Origin: Kytococcus aerolatus
Lineage (GTDB): Bacteria > Actinomycetota > Actinomycetes > Actinomycetales > Dermatophilaceae
DNA: 64,000 bases
Reading direction: 5' to 3'
NCBI RefSeq assembly: GCF_900187395.1
Contig: NZ_FYEZ01000001.1
Location: 1,302,001-1,366,000, forward strand
The notes under the pieces were generated by a model. It worked only from the letters and a program-made list of their open reading frames with translations, searched no databases and was not told the DNA's origin. Position 1 is the first letter of the stretch. Each line of letters starts with the position of its first letter. Below, in pieces: positions 9,580-17,133 of the stretch. Position numbers and translations under genes: made by a program.

Positions 9580-10989
9580 GTGCCCACTGCCTCCACGGCC
9601 CGGTCCGACTCCACGGACGCCCCTTCCGCCGGCCAGCACCTCGAGCGAGGCCTGTCCACCCGCCACATCACCTTCATCGCGCTCGGGACGGCCATCGGCA
9701 CCGGCCTCTTCCTCGGCTCGGCCAGCGCCATCCAGGTGGCCGGCCCCGCGGTGCTCGTCGCCTTCGCCCTGGCCGGCTTCGCCATCTTCGTGGTGATGCG
9801 GGCGATGGGCGAGATGCTCCTGCGCCACCCCGACGCCACGAGCTTCGTGGACTTCACCGAGTCCTACCTCGGCCGGGTCATGGGCTTCGTGATGGGGTGG
9901 ATGTTCGCCCTGGAGATGGCCCTGGTCGGGGTCGCCGACGTCACGGCCGTGCGCATCTACCTCGGCCACTGGTGGCCCGACGTGCCGGGCTGGATCTGGA
10001 TGGCCCTCGTGATCGCCACCGTGCTCGTGCTCAACCTCGTGGCGGTGCGCTTCTTCGGCGAGACCGAGTTCTGGCTGACCCTGCTGAAGGTCGGCGCCAT
10101 CGTGGCCATGATCGTGCTCGGCATCGGCCTGCTGATCTCCGGCGCGGGCCTGCCCGGCAGCGAGCCGAGCGTCTCCCACCTGTGGGAGCACGGCGGGTTC
10201 GCCCCGAACGGGCTGAGCGGCATCGTCCTCTCGCTGAGCATCGTGGCCTTCGCCTTCGGCGGCATCGAGACCCTCGGCATGACGGTGGCCGAGACCGACG
10301 ACCCGGAGCGTGCCCTCCCCAAGGCCGTGAACACGCTGCCCTGGCGCATCGCCATCTTCTACCTGGGCTCCATCGGCGTGATGCTCTGCCTCGCCCCGTG
10401 GACCGGCATCACCGGGGAGAACTCGCCCTTCGTGCAGGTCCTGGACGCCGTGGGCCTGCCGGCCGCCGGGCACGTGCTCAACGCGGTGGTGATCATCGCC
10501 GCCTTCTCGGCGCTCAACGCGATCACCTACGCCACCGCCCGCACCCTGCTGGGCCTCGCCCGCCACGGCCGCGCCCCGCGGGTCCTGGGGCAGGTCCACC
10601 CCTCCGGCGTCCCGGTGCCGGCCGTGCTCGTGGTCGGCGCGGCCCTGGTCGTGGGGCTGGTGGCCAACATCGTCTGGCCCGGCATCATCTTCCTGGCCCT
10701 GGCCACGCTCGCCAGCTTTGCGACCGTCTTCGTGTGGCTGGTCATCCTCGCCGCGCACGCGGTGATGCGCTGGCGCGTGGCCCGGGGCGAGCTGGAGCCG
10801 GGGGCCTTCCCGGTGCCGCTGTGGCCGGGGCTGTCCCTCGTGGCCGCGGCGCTCCTGCTGGTGGTCTTCGGGGCGATGGGATGGAGCGCCGACACCCGAC
10901 CGGCCCTCGTGGTGGGTCTCGTGGCGACGGTGGTGCTCACGGCCATCGGCTGGGTCTCCGTGCGGGCCCGGGAGCGCGCCGACGCCTGA
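9580..10989 (+). CDS. APC-superfamily amino acid permease (AAT family)
   Basis: A 469-residue, 12-segment amino acid/proton symporter. The N-terminal block RGLSTRHITFIALGTAIGTGLFLGS and the MRAMGEMLLRHPDATSFVDF block are hallmark sequences of the AAT family (AnsP, GabP and AroP relatives). AFAFGGIETLGMTVAETDDPERALPKAV marks TM6 and the following loop. The amino acid cannot be assigned. The start is GTG at 9580, set by AGGAG eight bases upstream. It lies 33 bases behind the ABC ATPase gene, so the two may be co-transcribed without a functional link. A strong bidirectional terminator follows. Confidence 0.9.
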   Translation: MPTASTARSDSTDAPSAGQHLERGLSTRHITFIALGTAIGTGLFLGSASAIQVAGPAVLVAFALAGFAIFVVMRAMGEMLLRHPDATSFVDFTESYLGRVMGFVMGWMFALEMALVGVADVTAVRIYLGHWWPDVPGWIWMALVIATVLVLNLVAVRFFGETEFWLTLLKVGAIVAMIVLGIGLLISGAGLPGSEPSVSHLWEHGGFAPNGLSGIVLSLSIVAFAFGGIETLGMTVAETDDPERALPKAVNTLPWRIAIFYLGSIGVMLCLAPWTGITGENSPFVQVLDAVGLPAAGHVLNAVVIIAAFSALNAITYATARTLLGLARHGRAPRVLGQVHPSGVPVPAVLVVGAALVVGLVANIVWPGIIFLALATLASFATVFVWLVILAAHAVMRWRVARGELEPGAFPVPLWPGLSLVAAALLLVVFGAMGWSADTRPALVVGLVATVVLTAIGWVSVRARERADA

Positions 10990-10994
10990 CGCAG

Positions 10995-11032
10995 GTGGCC
11001 GGGCCGCGGGGGGGTCCCCGCGGCCCGGCCAC
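10995..11032. terminator. Bidirectional terminator between permease and TusA genes
   Basis: Perfect 17-bp inverted repeat (10995-11011 with 11016-11032) and a 4-base loop GGGT, in the gap between two converging genes. It can serve both strands. Confidence 0.8.
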
Positions 11033-11046
11033 TCGGGCGGGGCTGG

Positions 11047-11274
11047 TCAGCCCTTGCGGACGGTGATGCTCCAGCTGGCGTCGCCGGTGCGGTCGAACTC
11101 GGTCACCTGGTGGCCGTGCTCGGCCGCCCAGAGCGGGAGCGACTCGGTGGCCTGCGTGCAGTCGAAGCCGATGACGAGCTCGTCGGCCGGCTCGAGCTGC
11201 TGCATGGCGCGGGTGGCCTCCTGCAGGGGGAAGGGGCAGACCTGCCCGGCGGTCTCGAGGGTGTAGCGGGCCAT
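11047..11274 (-). CDS. TusA-family sulfur carrier protein
   Basis: A 75-residue protein with the Cys-Pro-x-Pro motif (CPFP) near residue 13, whose Cys carries persulfide sulfur in TusA/SirA proteins. Length and fold pattern (GQVCPFPLQEATRAMQQLEPADEL) match the family. GAGGAGG stands before the ATG. It follows the YeeE/YedE gene by 80 bases on the same strand; this pairing is that of TsuA-TsuB thiosulfate uptake systems, in which the TusA-like partner is needed for transport or first use of the sulfur. The cytosolic acceptor here is unknown. Confidence 0.9.
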   Translation of the reverse strand: MARYTLETAGQVCPFPLQEATRAMQQLEPADELVIGFDCTQATESLPLWAAEHGHQVTEFDRTGDASWSITVRKG

Positions 11275-11354
11275 GGTGTTCCTCCTCGGTGGGGGTGGGC
11301 GGCCTCACGGGCGTGGGCCGCACGGACGACGGGGGCCGGAGGGCGGGGTGGGCC

Positions 11355-12446
11355 TCAGGCCGGGGTGAGGACCGGCGCGGGGCCGGCTGCGGCCGGGGAC
11401 GCCTCGGGCACGGCCTCGTTGACCGACGCACGGCCCGCCACGGCCACCCGGGCGGCCAGGCCCGCGCCGAGCAGCATCGCGCCGGTGGCCACCCAGCCCT
11501 CCCAGCTGAGCTGGGCGGTCGCCACCATGCCGTGGCCGACGGTGCACCCACCGGCCAGGGCGGCACCCACTCCCATGAGTGCGCCGCCGACGATGGACCG
11601 CTGGACGGTGGAGGCGTCGGGCACCCGGACCCGGAACTCGCCGCTGGCACGGGCGGCCACGTACGAGCCGGCCAGGATGCCGAGCACCAGCAGCACGCTC
11701 CAGTCGACCATCGCCAGGTCACCGGTGGCCAGGAAGTTCACGGCCTTGGCGGAGGGCGTGGTGATGCCGAGGCTGCCGACCCGGCCCGTCGCCGCGCTGA
11801 GCGGCCAGGCCACGAGGGCGATGGCGGCGATCACCAGGGCGGTGGCGAAGGGGTGCCAGCGGGCCTCCAGGAGCACCCGGGCGAGGCCGGAGCGGCGCGG
11901 CGGGAGGGAGGCGACGGCGGGACGGGCGGCGTCGCGGCGCAGGTGGTGCACCACCGCGGCCCCGACGAGGACGGCCAGGGCCGCCACGACGGTCCAGGCG
12001 GGGACGCCCAGCGTCGCGTCGATCGTGGTCGCGCCCACCGTCTGCTCGCGGGCCCAGGTGGTGAGCGGGGCGAGCGGGCCGTACTTCATGGCCGCGGCGG
12101 TGAGGGCGTACAGCACGAGGGCGAACCAGCTGCCCACGAGGCCTTCCCCGGAGCGGTAGTAGGTGCCGGTGGCGCACCCGCCGGCGAGGATGATTCCGAC
12201 ACCGAAGACCAGGCCTCCGACGAGGGCGGCGCCCAGCGGCAGCGGGTCGACCTGCGGGGTGACGACCCCGGTGGTGGTGAGGACGAGCAGGCCCACGGCG
12301 TGGGCGGCGATGACGACTCCGAAGGCGGTGAGCCAGCGGGTCGAGCCGGTGAGCCAGACGTCACGGAAGGCCCCGGTGATGCAGAAGCGACCGCGCTGCA
12401 AGACGAAGCCCAGGGCGAGACCGACGGCGAGGCCGGTGAGGATCAT
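11355..12446 (-). CDS. YeeE/YedE (TsuA-type) thiosulfate/sulfur transporter
   Basis: A 363-residue polytopic membrane protein. The three Cys-containing signatures of the family are present: RGRFCITGAFRD near residue 20, GGCATGTYYRSGEG around residue 95, and GGCTVGHGMV near residue 305. In characterised TsuA these cysteines relay thiosulfate through the pore. The ATG at 12446 is preceded by CAGGAGA. It heads a two-gene unit with the TusA-like gene. Upstream lies a short cysteine-ending leader peptide gene (12560-12649), so expression probably responds to cysteine or sulfur supply. A Pro/Ala-rich cytoplasmic tail ends the protein. Confidence 0.9.
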   Translation of the reverse strand: MILTGLAVGLALGFVLQRGRFCITGAFRDVWLTGSTRWLTAFGVVIAAHAVGLLVLTTTGVVTPQVDPLPLGAALVGGLVFGVGIILAGGCATGTYYRSGEGLVGSWFALVLYALTAAAMKYGPLAPLTTWAREQTVGATTIDATLGVPAWTVVAALAVLVGAAVVHHLRRDAARPAVASLPPRRSGLARVLLEARWHPFATALVIAAIALVAWPLSAATGRVGSLGITTPSAKAVNFLATGDLAMVDWSVLLVLGILAGSYVAARASGEFRVRVPDASTVQRSIVGGALMGVGAALAGGCTVGHGMVATAQLSWEGWVATGAMLLGAGLAARVAVAGRASVNEAVPEASPAAAGPAPVLTPA

Positions 12447-12477
12447 GCGTTCTCCTGACGAGGGGGCGCGCACGCGT

Positions 12478-12508
12478 CGTGCCCCCGGAGAGGGGCGGCG
12501 CGGGCACG
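12478..12508 (-). promoter_or_regulatory. Candidate attenuator hairpin between leader peptide and yeeE
   Basis: CGTGCCC (12478-12484) and GGGCACG (12502-12508) can pair around a GC-rich loop, between the leader peptide stop and the YeeE start. The stretch 12447-12559 is very GC-rich, so other pairings are possible. It is assigned only because it lies where a leader-controlled terminator or sequestering structure would be expected. Confidence 0.3.
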
Positions 12509-12559
12509 CGGGGTGGTGCGCCCCGGGGAGCCGGGGCAGGGGCGGTGCGGTGCGTCAGG

Positions 12560-12649
12560 TCACCGACAGGCGCTGGTGTGGGTGCGCATGAGGTCGACGT
12601 GGAGACGACGGACCAGGGGAGTGCGCGGGGTGGTGCGGTGGCGCGGCAT
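12560..12649 (-). CDS. Cysteine-responsive leader peptide upstream of the sulfur transport genes
   Basis: A 29-codon open frame, ATG at 12649 with AGGAGGAACG directly in front. The peptide is rich in Arg, Thr and His and ends RRLHVDLMRTHTSACR just before TGA. The H-V-D-L-x-R core and the terminal S-A-C-R match the short leader peptides found upstream of sulfur-assimilation genes in many actinobacteria. The Cys codon is the second-last sense codon. Ribosome stalling there when Cys-tRNA is low could alter RNA folding and release the YeeE/TusA operon; this mechanism is inferred from related leaders. The gap to yeeE is 113 bases. Confidence 0.82.
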   Translation of the reverse strand: MPRHRTTPRTPLVRRLHVDLMRTHTSACR

Positions 12650-12846
12650 CGTTCCTCCTGGTCTGCGTCTCGTGGCGTTGTGCCCGGCGAGGGGCACAGA
12701 ACGATAACGCACCGTGAGGACCTGCGTCACGTCTGGTTTCTTCTCTCCCGTCGGGGTCGCGCCTCCCGGACGGCAGGGGCGTGAACCACCCCGTGCCGGC
12801 CCGACCGTCTGCGCGGCGGCTTTCGTCGTAGGTGAAAATGGCTCGT

Positions 12847-14076
12847 ATGAAGGTCGTGAGCGCTGAGGCCCTGGCCACCACCCTGTCCGCCCTCCCCGGC
12901 GAGCCCCGCGTCGTCTGCTCCGGGAGCATGGCCGCCCCCGGGGCCGGGCTCGAGGTGGTGGACGGCGCGCTCGAGCGCTACACCCTCCACGCGCTGAACG
13001 CCGCCCCCGGCCTGCCGGAGCGCGAGGGCGTCACCCTGGAGACCTGCTTCGTCGGCGGCGGGCAGCGTCGCCGCCCCGGGCTGCGCTACGTGCCCTGCCG
13101 CCTCTCCCTGGTGCCGCTGCTCTTCAGCAGCACCCTGCCCCCGGACGTCGTGCTCGTCCACGTGGCCCCGCCCCGGGACGGCATGGTGAGCCTGGGTGTG
13201 GAGACGAACATCATGCCAGCGGTGGTCGAGGCCTGCCGCGCCCGTGGTGGGCTGGTCGTCGCCGCGATCAACCCGCGCATGCCCTACACCTTCGGCGACT
13301 CGCAGATCCCGGTCGAGCACATCGACCTCGCCCTGGAGATCGACGAACCGCTCACCACCCCGGGGGAGGTTCCGCCGCTGGACGAGGCCGGCCAGGTGAT
13401 CGGCGAGCGCATCGCGGCCCGCATCGGCGACGGCGCCACCCTGCAGACCGGCATCGGCGCCATCCCCGACGCCGTGCTCAGCCGCCTGGGCGACCGGCGC
13501 GGGATGCGGGTGTGGACCGAGATGTTCAGCGACGGGGTGCTGGCCCTGGATCGGCTCGGGGCGCTCGACGAGTCCGAGCCGATCGTCTCCTCGTTCTGCT
13601 TCGGCTCCACGGAGCTCTACGAGTGGCTCGACGGCAACGAGCGCGTGCGGATGCTGCGCACCGAGCGGACGAACGATCCCGGGCTCATCGCCCAGCAGCC
13701 GGCCATGGTGTCCATCAACTCGGCGCTCGAGGTGGACCTGTTCGGCCAGGCCAACGCCTCCCGGATCGACGCCCGGATCCACTCCGGGTTCGGCGGGCAG
13801 ACTGACTTCATCGTCGGCGCGCTGCACTCCAAGGGTGGGCAGAGCCTCATCGGGCTGCGCTCCTGGCACCCGAAGGCGGACGTCTCCACGGTGGTGCCGC
13901 TGCTCGACGAGCCGGTGACGAGCTTCCAGCAGACCGCCATCGTCACCGAGCAGGGCGTGGCCGAGCTGCTCGGGCGCTCCGAGCGGGAGCAGGCGGCGGC
14001 CCTCATCGAGCAGGCGGCCCACCCGCGGGTCCGCGAGGAGCTGTGGGACGAGGCCCGGGAGCTCGGCTTGGCCTGA
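12847..14076 (+). CDS. Acetyl-CoA hydrolase/CoA-transferase family protein
   Basis: About 409 residues, homologous to acetyl-CoA hydrolase and 4-hydroxybutyrate CoA-transferases. GATLQTGIGAIPDAV and VWTEMFSDGVLAL contain the conserved Gln/Gly loop and the catalytic Glu that forms a glutamyl-CoA intermediate; GFGGQTDFIVGA belongs to the C-terminal domain. It either hydrolyses a short acyl-CoA or moves CoA between acids; sequence does not separate these. The start is uncertain: GTG 12832, ATG 12838 and ATG 12847 are in frame, and AGGTGA at 12830 best serves 12847. The GNAT gene begins 13 bases after the stop. Confidence 0.85.
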   Translation: MKVVSAEALATTLSALPGEPRVVCSGSMAAPGAGLEVVDGALERYTLHALNAAPGLPEREGVTLETCFVGGGQRRRPGLRYVPCRLSLVPLLFSSTLPPDVVLVHVAPPRDGMVSLGVETNIMPAVVEACRARGGLVVAAINPRMPYTFGDSQIPVEHIDLALEIDEPLTTPGEVPPLDEAGQVIGERIAARIGDGATLQTGIGAIPDAVLSRLGDRRGMRVWTEMFSDGVLALDRLGALDESEPIVSSFCFGSTELYEWLDGNERVRMLRTERTNDPGLIAQQPAMVSINSALEVDLFGQANASRIDARIHSGFGGQTDFIVGALHSKGGQSLIGLRSWHPKADVSTVVPLLDEPVTSFQQTAIVTEQGVAELLGRSEREQAAALIEQAAHPRVREELWDEARELGLA

Positions 14077-14089
14077 GGGAGGACGCGTC

Positions 14090-14680
14090 ATGACCGACTC
14101 CCCTGCCGTCGTGCGCCAAGGCAGCCCTCGCCACCGCGAGCTCGTGGAAGCCGGCTGGCAGGTGAGCGAGGAGTCCTTCGGCGCCCAGCTCGACGCGGGC
14201 CCCGGGATGCTGGAGACGCTGGACGCCCGAGCGGCGGCGCTGGATCCTGCGCTGCGTCTGCGACCGCTCACCGCGGACGATGTCGAGGCCGTCCTGGCGC
14301 TCGACGCCGCCACCGCAGCCGACTACCCGGGTGGCCCGGCGACAGCGCACCCGGGGCTCACCCTCGAGCAGGCCACTCCCGGCCCCGGCCGCCGGGGATT
14401 CGGCGCCTTCGACGGTGGATCACTCGTCGCGATGACCTGGGTGGACGCCCGTCCCGACTCCGCGTACGCCGAGGTGCACATCACCGTGGTCGCACCCGCG
14501 TGGCGAGGGTGCGGTGTGGCCAGTGCGCTCAAGGCAACAGCCGTGGTCGAGCTCCTCCGCGGTGGGGCCACCCGCATCCGCTCGGGTGGGTCGATGCGGA
14601 ACACCGCGATCCTGCGCGCCAACGCGGCCCTCGGGTTCCGCATCGACGAGCACTGGCTCACCCTGGTGCCGCCCGCCTGA
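14090..14680 (+). CDS. GNAT family N-acetyltransferase
   Basis: A 196-residue protein with a C-terminal GNAT fold. It has the acceptor strand AEVHITVVAPAWRGCGVASALKATAV, in which R-G-C-G-V-A replaces the usual acetyl-CoA loop Q/R-x-x-G-x-G/A. A typical SGGSMRNTAILRANAALGFRID C-terminal segment follows. The N-terminal 65 residues are less conserved. The substrate is unknown. GGGAGG stands before the ATG, and the gene sits 13 bases behind the CoA-transferase gene, so the two are probably one transcript. Confidence 0.8.
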   Translation: MTDSPAVVRQGSPRHRELVEAGWQVSEESFGAQLDAGPGMLETLDARAAALDPALRLRPLTADDVEAVLALDAATAADYPGGPATAHPGLTLEQATPGPGRRGFGAFDGGSLVAMTWVDARPDSAYAEVHITVVAPAWRGCGVASALKATAVVELLRGGATRIRSGGSMRNTAILRANAALGFRIDEHWLTLVPPA

Positions 14681-14716
14681 GCCGAGGTGGGCAGGGCGCG
14701 GCAAGGAGGGCTCCCC

Positions 14717-15175
14717 TCACGCCCCCGCCTGCACCGCGGCGACCTCCCAGAGCTCGCGGGCGGCGGCAGTGAACTGCTCGACCTCCGCGGCGGTGGGCTC
14801 GGCGGTGGTGGGGGCGTCGTCGTCGACGCGACGGCCGAGCTGCCAGAGCACCCGGTCCCAGCGCAGGGCCGCCTCCCGCCATTCCTCCTCCACCGGCGCC
14901 ACCTGCAGGGTGGCCAGGCAGTGCCCACCTTCCCGCACTACGTCGAGGGCCACCAGCGCGACCGTCCGTCCGCCCCGCTCGTGGGTGCCGCGCAGCCGGT
15001 TGGGTGCCTCCCCCAGCTCCACCTGCAGCTCCCCCTCGGGGAGCGCGAGCGCCTCGTGGGCCTGCCACAGGCGCCGCGGGTCCACGGGGAATCGACGGGC
15101 CAGCGAGACCACCGGCCCGGTGGGCAGGAGGTCGACCCGGCGGGTCACGGCATCGGCGTGCTGGAGGGTGTCCAT
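14717..15175 (-). CDS. Conserved hypothetical protein, possibly SRPBCC-like
   Basis: A 152-residue soluble protein that I do not firmly recognise. It is rich in charged and aliphatic residues and has no signal peptide. LARRFPVDPRRLWQAHE near residue 25 resembles the first strand and helix of SRPBCC (START-like) domains, and the Trp-rich helix WREAALRWDRVLWQLG fits their C-terminal helix, but the length is short for a full domain. It is convergent with the GNAT gene (36-base gap) and divergent from the DEAD-box helicase. Function unknown. Confidence 0.6.
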   Translation of the reverse strand: MDTLQHADAVTRRVDLLPTGPVVSLARRFPVDPRRLWQAHEALALPEGELQVELGEAPNRLRGTHERGGRTVALVALDVVREGGHCLATLQVAPVEEEWREAALRWDRVLWQLGRRVDDDAPTTAEPTAAEVEQFTAAARELWEVAAVQAGA

Positions 15176-15369
15176 GAGGGAGATCGTGCCTCAGCGGGGT
15201 AGGGTGGCGCGTGCTTGGCCCGCTCCGTCTTGCGGCGGGCCCCCGGTGATGATGCCCGTACCCCGACCCTCAGGTCGCGGATGAACACGGAGCCCTGTTG
15301 CCGCACCGACCACGACGACGTGGAGGACGGTGCCGCGCGAGACACCGACGAATCACGAGAGATACCCCC

Positions 15370-16938
15370 TTGACTTCTGTGCACCCCACCCTGCCCGCCG
15401 CCGACCAGGGTGCCTCCTTCGGCGCCCTCGGCGTCCCGGAGGAGCTCGTCCGCGTCCTCACCGAGGCCGGCATCACGACCCCCACCCCCATCCAGACCGC
15501 CACCCTGCCGGACTCCCTCGGCGGGCGCGACGTCCTGGGCCGCGGCCGCACCGGCTCCGGCAAGACGCTGGCCTTCGGCATCCCGCTGGTGGCCCGCCTG
15601 GCCGCCGAGAACCGCCGTCCCGCCCCGGGCCGCCCGCGGGCCCTCATCCTGGCGCCGACCCGCGAGCTCGTCACGCAGATCGAGACCGCCATCGCCCCGC
15701 TGGCCGCCACCGCCCGCCTCACCACGCGCACCATCTTCGGTGGCGTGGGGCAGAACCCGCAGGTCAACGCGCTGCGCAAGGGTGTGGACATTCTCATCGC
15801 CTGCCCCGGCCGCCTCGAGGACCTCATGGGTCAGGGCCACGCGAACCTCTCCGAGGCCGGCATCGTCATCCTCGACGAGGCCGACCACATGGCCGACCTG
15901 GGCTTCCTTCCCGGCGTGAAGCGCATCCTCACCGCCACCCCGCGGAACGGGCAGAAGCTGCTCTTCTCCGCCACGCTCGACGGCGGCATCAAGGTCATCG
16001 CCGACAAGTTTCTCCACGACCCGGTGACCCACGAGGCCGACTCCGCCGAGTCGCCCGTGTCGACCATGACCCACCACGTGCTCGAGGTGGCCAAGGACGA
16101 CCGGGTCGGCGTGCTCCGCGACCTGGCCGCCGCACCGGGCCGCACCGTGGTCTTCACCCGCACCAAGCACGGCGCGAAGAAGCTGGCCAAGCAGCTCACC
16201 GCGATGGGCGTGCCCAGCGTGGACCTGCACGGCAACCTCTCCCAGAACGCCCGCCAGCGGAATCTCGCGGCCTTCTCCGAGGGCACCGCGAAGACCCTGG
16301 TGGCCACCGACATCGCGGCGCGTGGCATCCACGTGGACGACGTGGCCCTCGTGGTGCACGCCGACCCGCCCTCCGAGCACAAGGCCTACCTGCACCGCTC
16401 GGGCCGCACCGCCCGCGCCGGCGCCGAGGGCACGGTCATCACGCTCGCCATGCCGGACCAGCGTGGTGAGGTCCGGTCGCTGATGCGGGCCGCGAAGATC
16501 CGCCCGGAGAGCCAGAGCACGGCTGTGGCGGGCTCTCCGATCCTGACGGAGCTGGCCCCGGGTGAGCGCGTCTTCGCCGAGCCCTCGAACGAGCCCGTGG
16601 TCCCGGCCCCGCAGCAGCAGCCGTCGCGTGGCGGCCAGGGCGGTGGTGGCGGGCGTTCGCGCTCACGCCGCGGCGGTGGCCAGGGTGGTTCCGGCCGCGG
16701 TGGCCAGGGCGCCGGTGGCGGGCGCTCGTCCGGCCAGGGTGGCGACTCCCGTCAGGGTGGGCCCCGTCAGGGCGGCCGGTCCCGGGGCGCGGGCCAGGGC
16801 GGCGCGGGCCGTGGCAGCCAGGACGGCTCGGGTCGTAGCAACCAGGGCGGCTCCGGTCGTAGCAACCAGGGCGGCTCCGGTCGGTCCTCGCGCCCGTCGC
16901 GCGCGCCCCGCATCACGACGCGCGGCAGCCAGGGCTGA
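15370..16938 (+). CDS. DEAD-box RNA helicase with RGG-rich tail
   Basis: A 522-residue ATP-dependent RNA helicase. Motifs in order: Q-motif region TPIQTATLPD, motif I GRTGSGKT, PTREL, motif II DEAD, SAT, ARGIHVDDV and HRSGRTARAG. The last 120 residues are Gly/Arg/Ser/Gln repeats (RGG-like), which in such helicases bind RNA; two exact 24-bp direct repeats (16831-16854, 16855-16878) encode part of it. Likely roles are ribosome assembly or cold-stress RNA remodelling. The likely start is TTG at 15370, seven bases after GAGAGA and where homology begins; GTG at 15379 is the alternative. A near-perfect terminator follows at 16968. Confidence 0.92.
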   Translation: MTSVHPTLPAADQGASFGALGVPEELVRVLTEAGITTPTPIQTATLPDSLGGRDVLGRGRTGSGKTLAFGIPLVARLAAENRRPAPGRPRALILAPTRELVTQIETAIAPLAATARLTTRTIFGGVGQNPQVNALRKGVDILIACPGRLEDLMGQGHANLSEAGIVILDEADHMADLGFLPGVKRILTATPRNGQKLLFSATLDGGIKVIADKFLHDPVTHEADSAESPVSTMTHHVLEVAKDDRVGVLRDLAAAPGRTVVFTRTKHGAKKLAKQLTAMGVPSVDLHGNLSQNARQRNLAAFSEGTAKTLVATDIAARGIHVDDVALVVHADPPSEHKAYLHRSGRTARAGAEGTVITLAMPDQRGEVRSLMRAAKIRPESQSTAVAGSPILTELAPGERVFAEPSNEPVVPAPQQQPSRGGQGGGGGRSRSRRGGGQGGSGRGGQGAGGGRSSGQGGDSRQGGPRQGGRSRGAGQGGAGRGSQDGSGRSNQGGSGRSNQGGSGRSSRPSRAPRITTRGSQG

Positions 16939-16967
16939 CGCACGCGGCAGGTGACCCTGTCGCGGGA

Positions 16968-17002
16968 GGAAGGGGGCGGACCGCTGCGGTCCGCCCCCTT
17001 CC
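16968..17002 (+). terminator. Strong terminator of the DEAD-box helicase gene
   Basis: Perfect 16-bp stem (16968-16983 with 16987-17002) and a CTG loop, 30 bases after the stop codon. Confidence 0.85.
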
Positions 17003-17041
17003 TCGTGCCCGGGGGCCTCCCTCCACACCCTTGGTACAGAT

Positions 17042-17069
17042 GTTTGCCTACTTGGATCTTGTGTACTAT
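17042..17069 (+). promoter_or_regulatory. Candidate promoter of the DUF222/HNH gene
   Basis: This is the most AT-rich patch nearby (17035-17075). TACTAT at 17064-17069 is a good -10 element; GTTTGC at 17042-17047, 16 bases upstream, is only a weak -35 match. The start codon is 65 bases downstream. Confidence 0.35.
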
Positions 17070-17133
17070 GATGGGGTCATTGGCAACGGGGGTTGGCCGG
17101 TGAGGGCACGACGCGAGCGCGCAGGGGGTGGGC

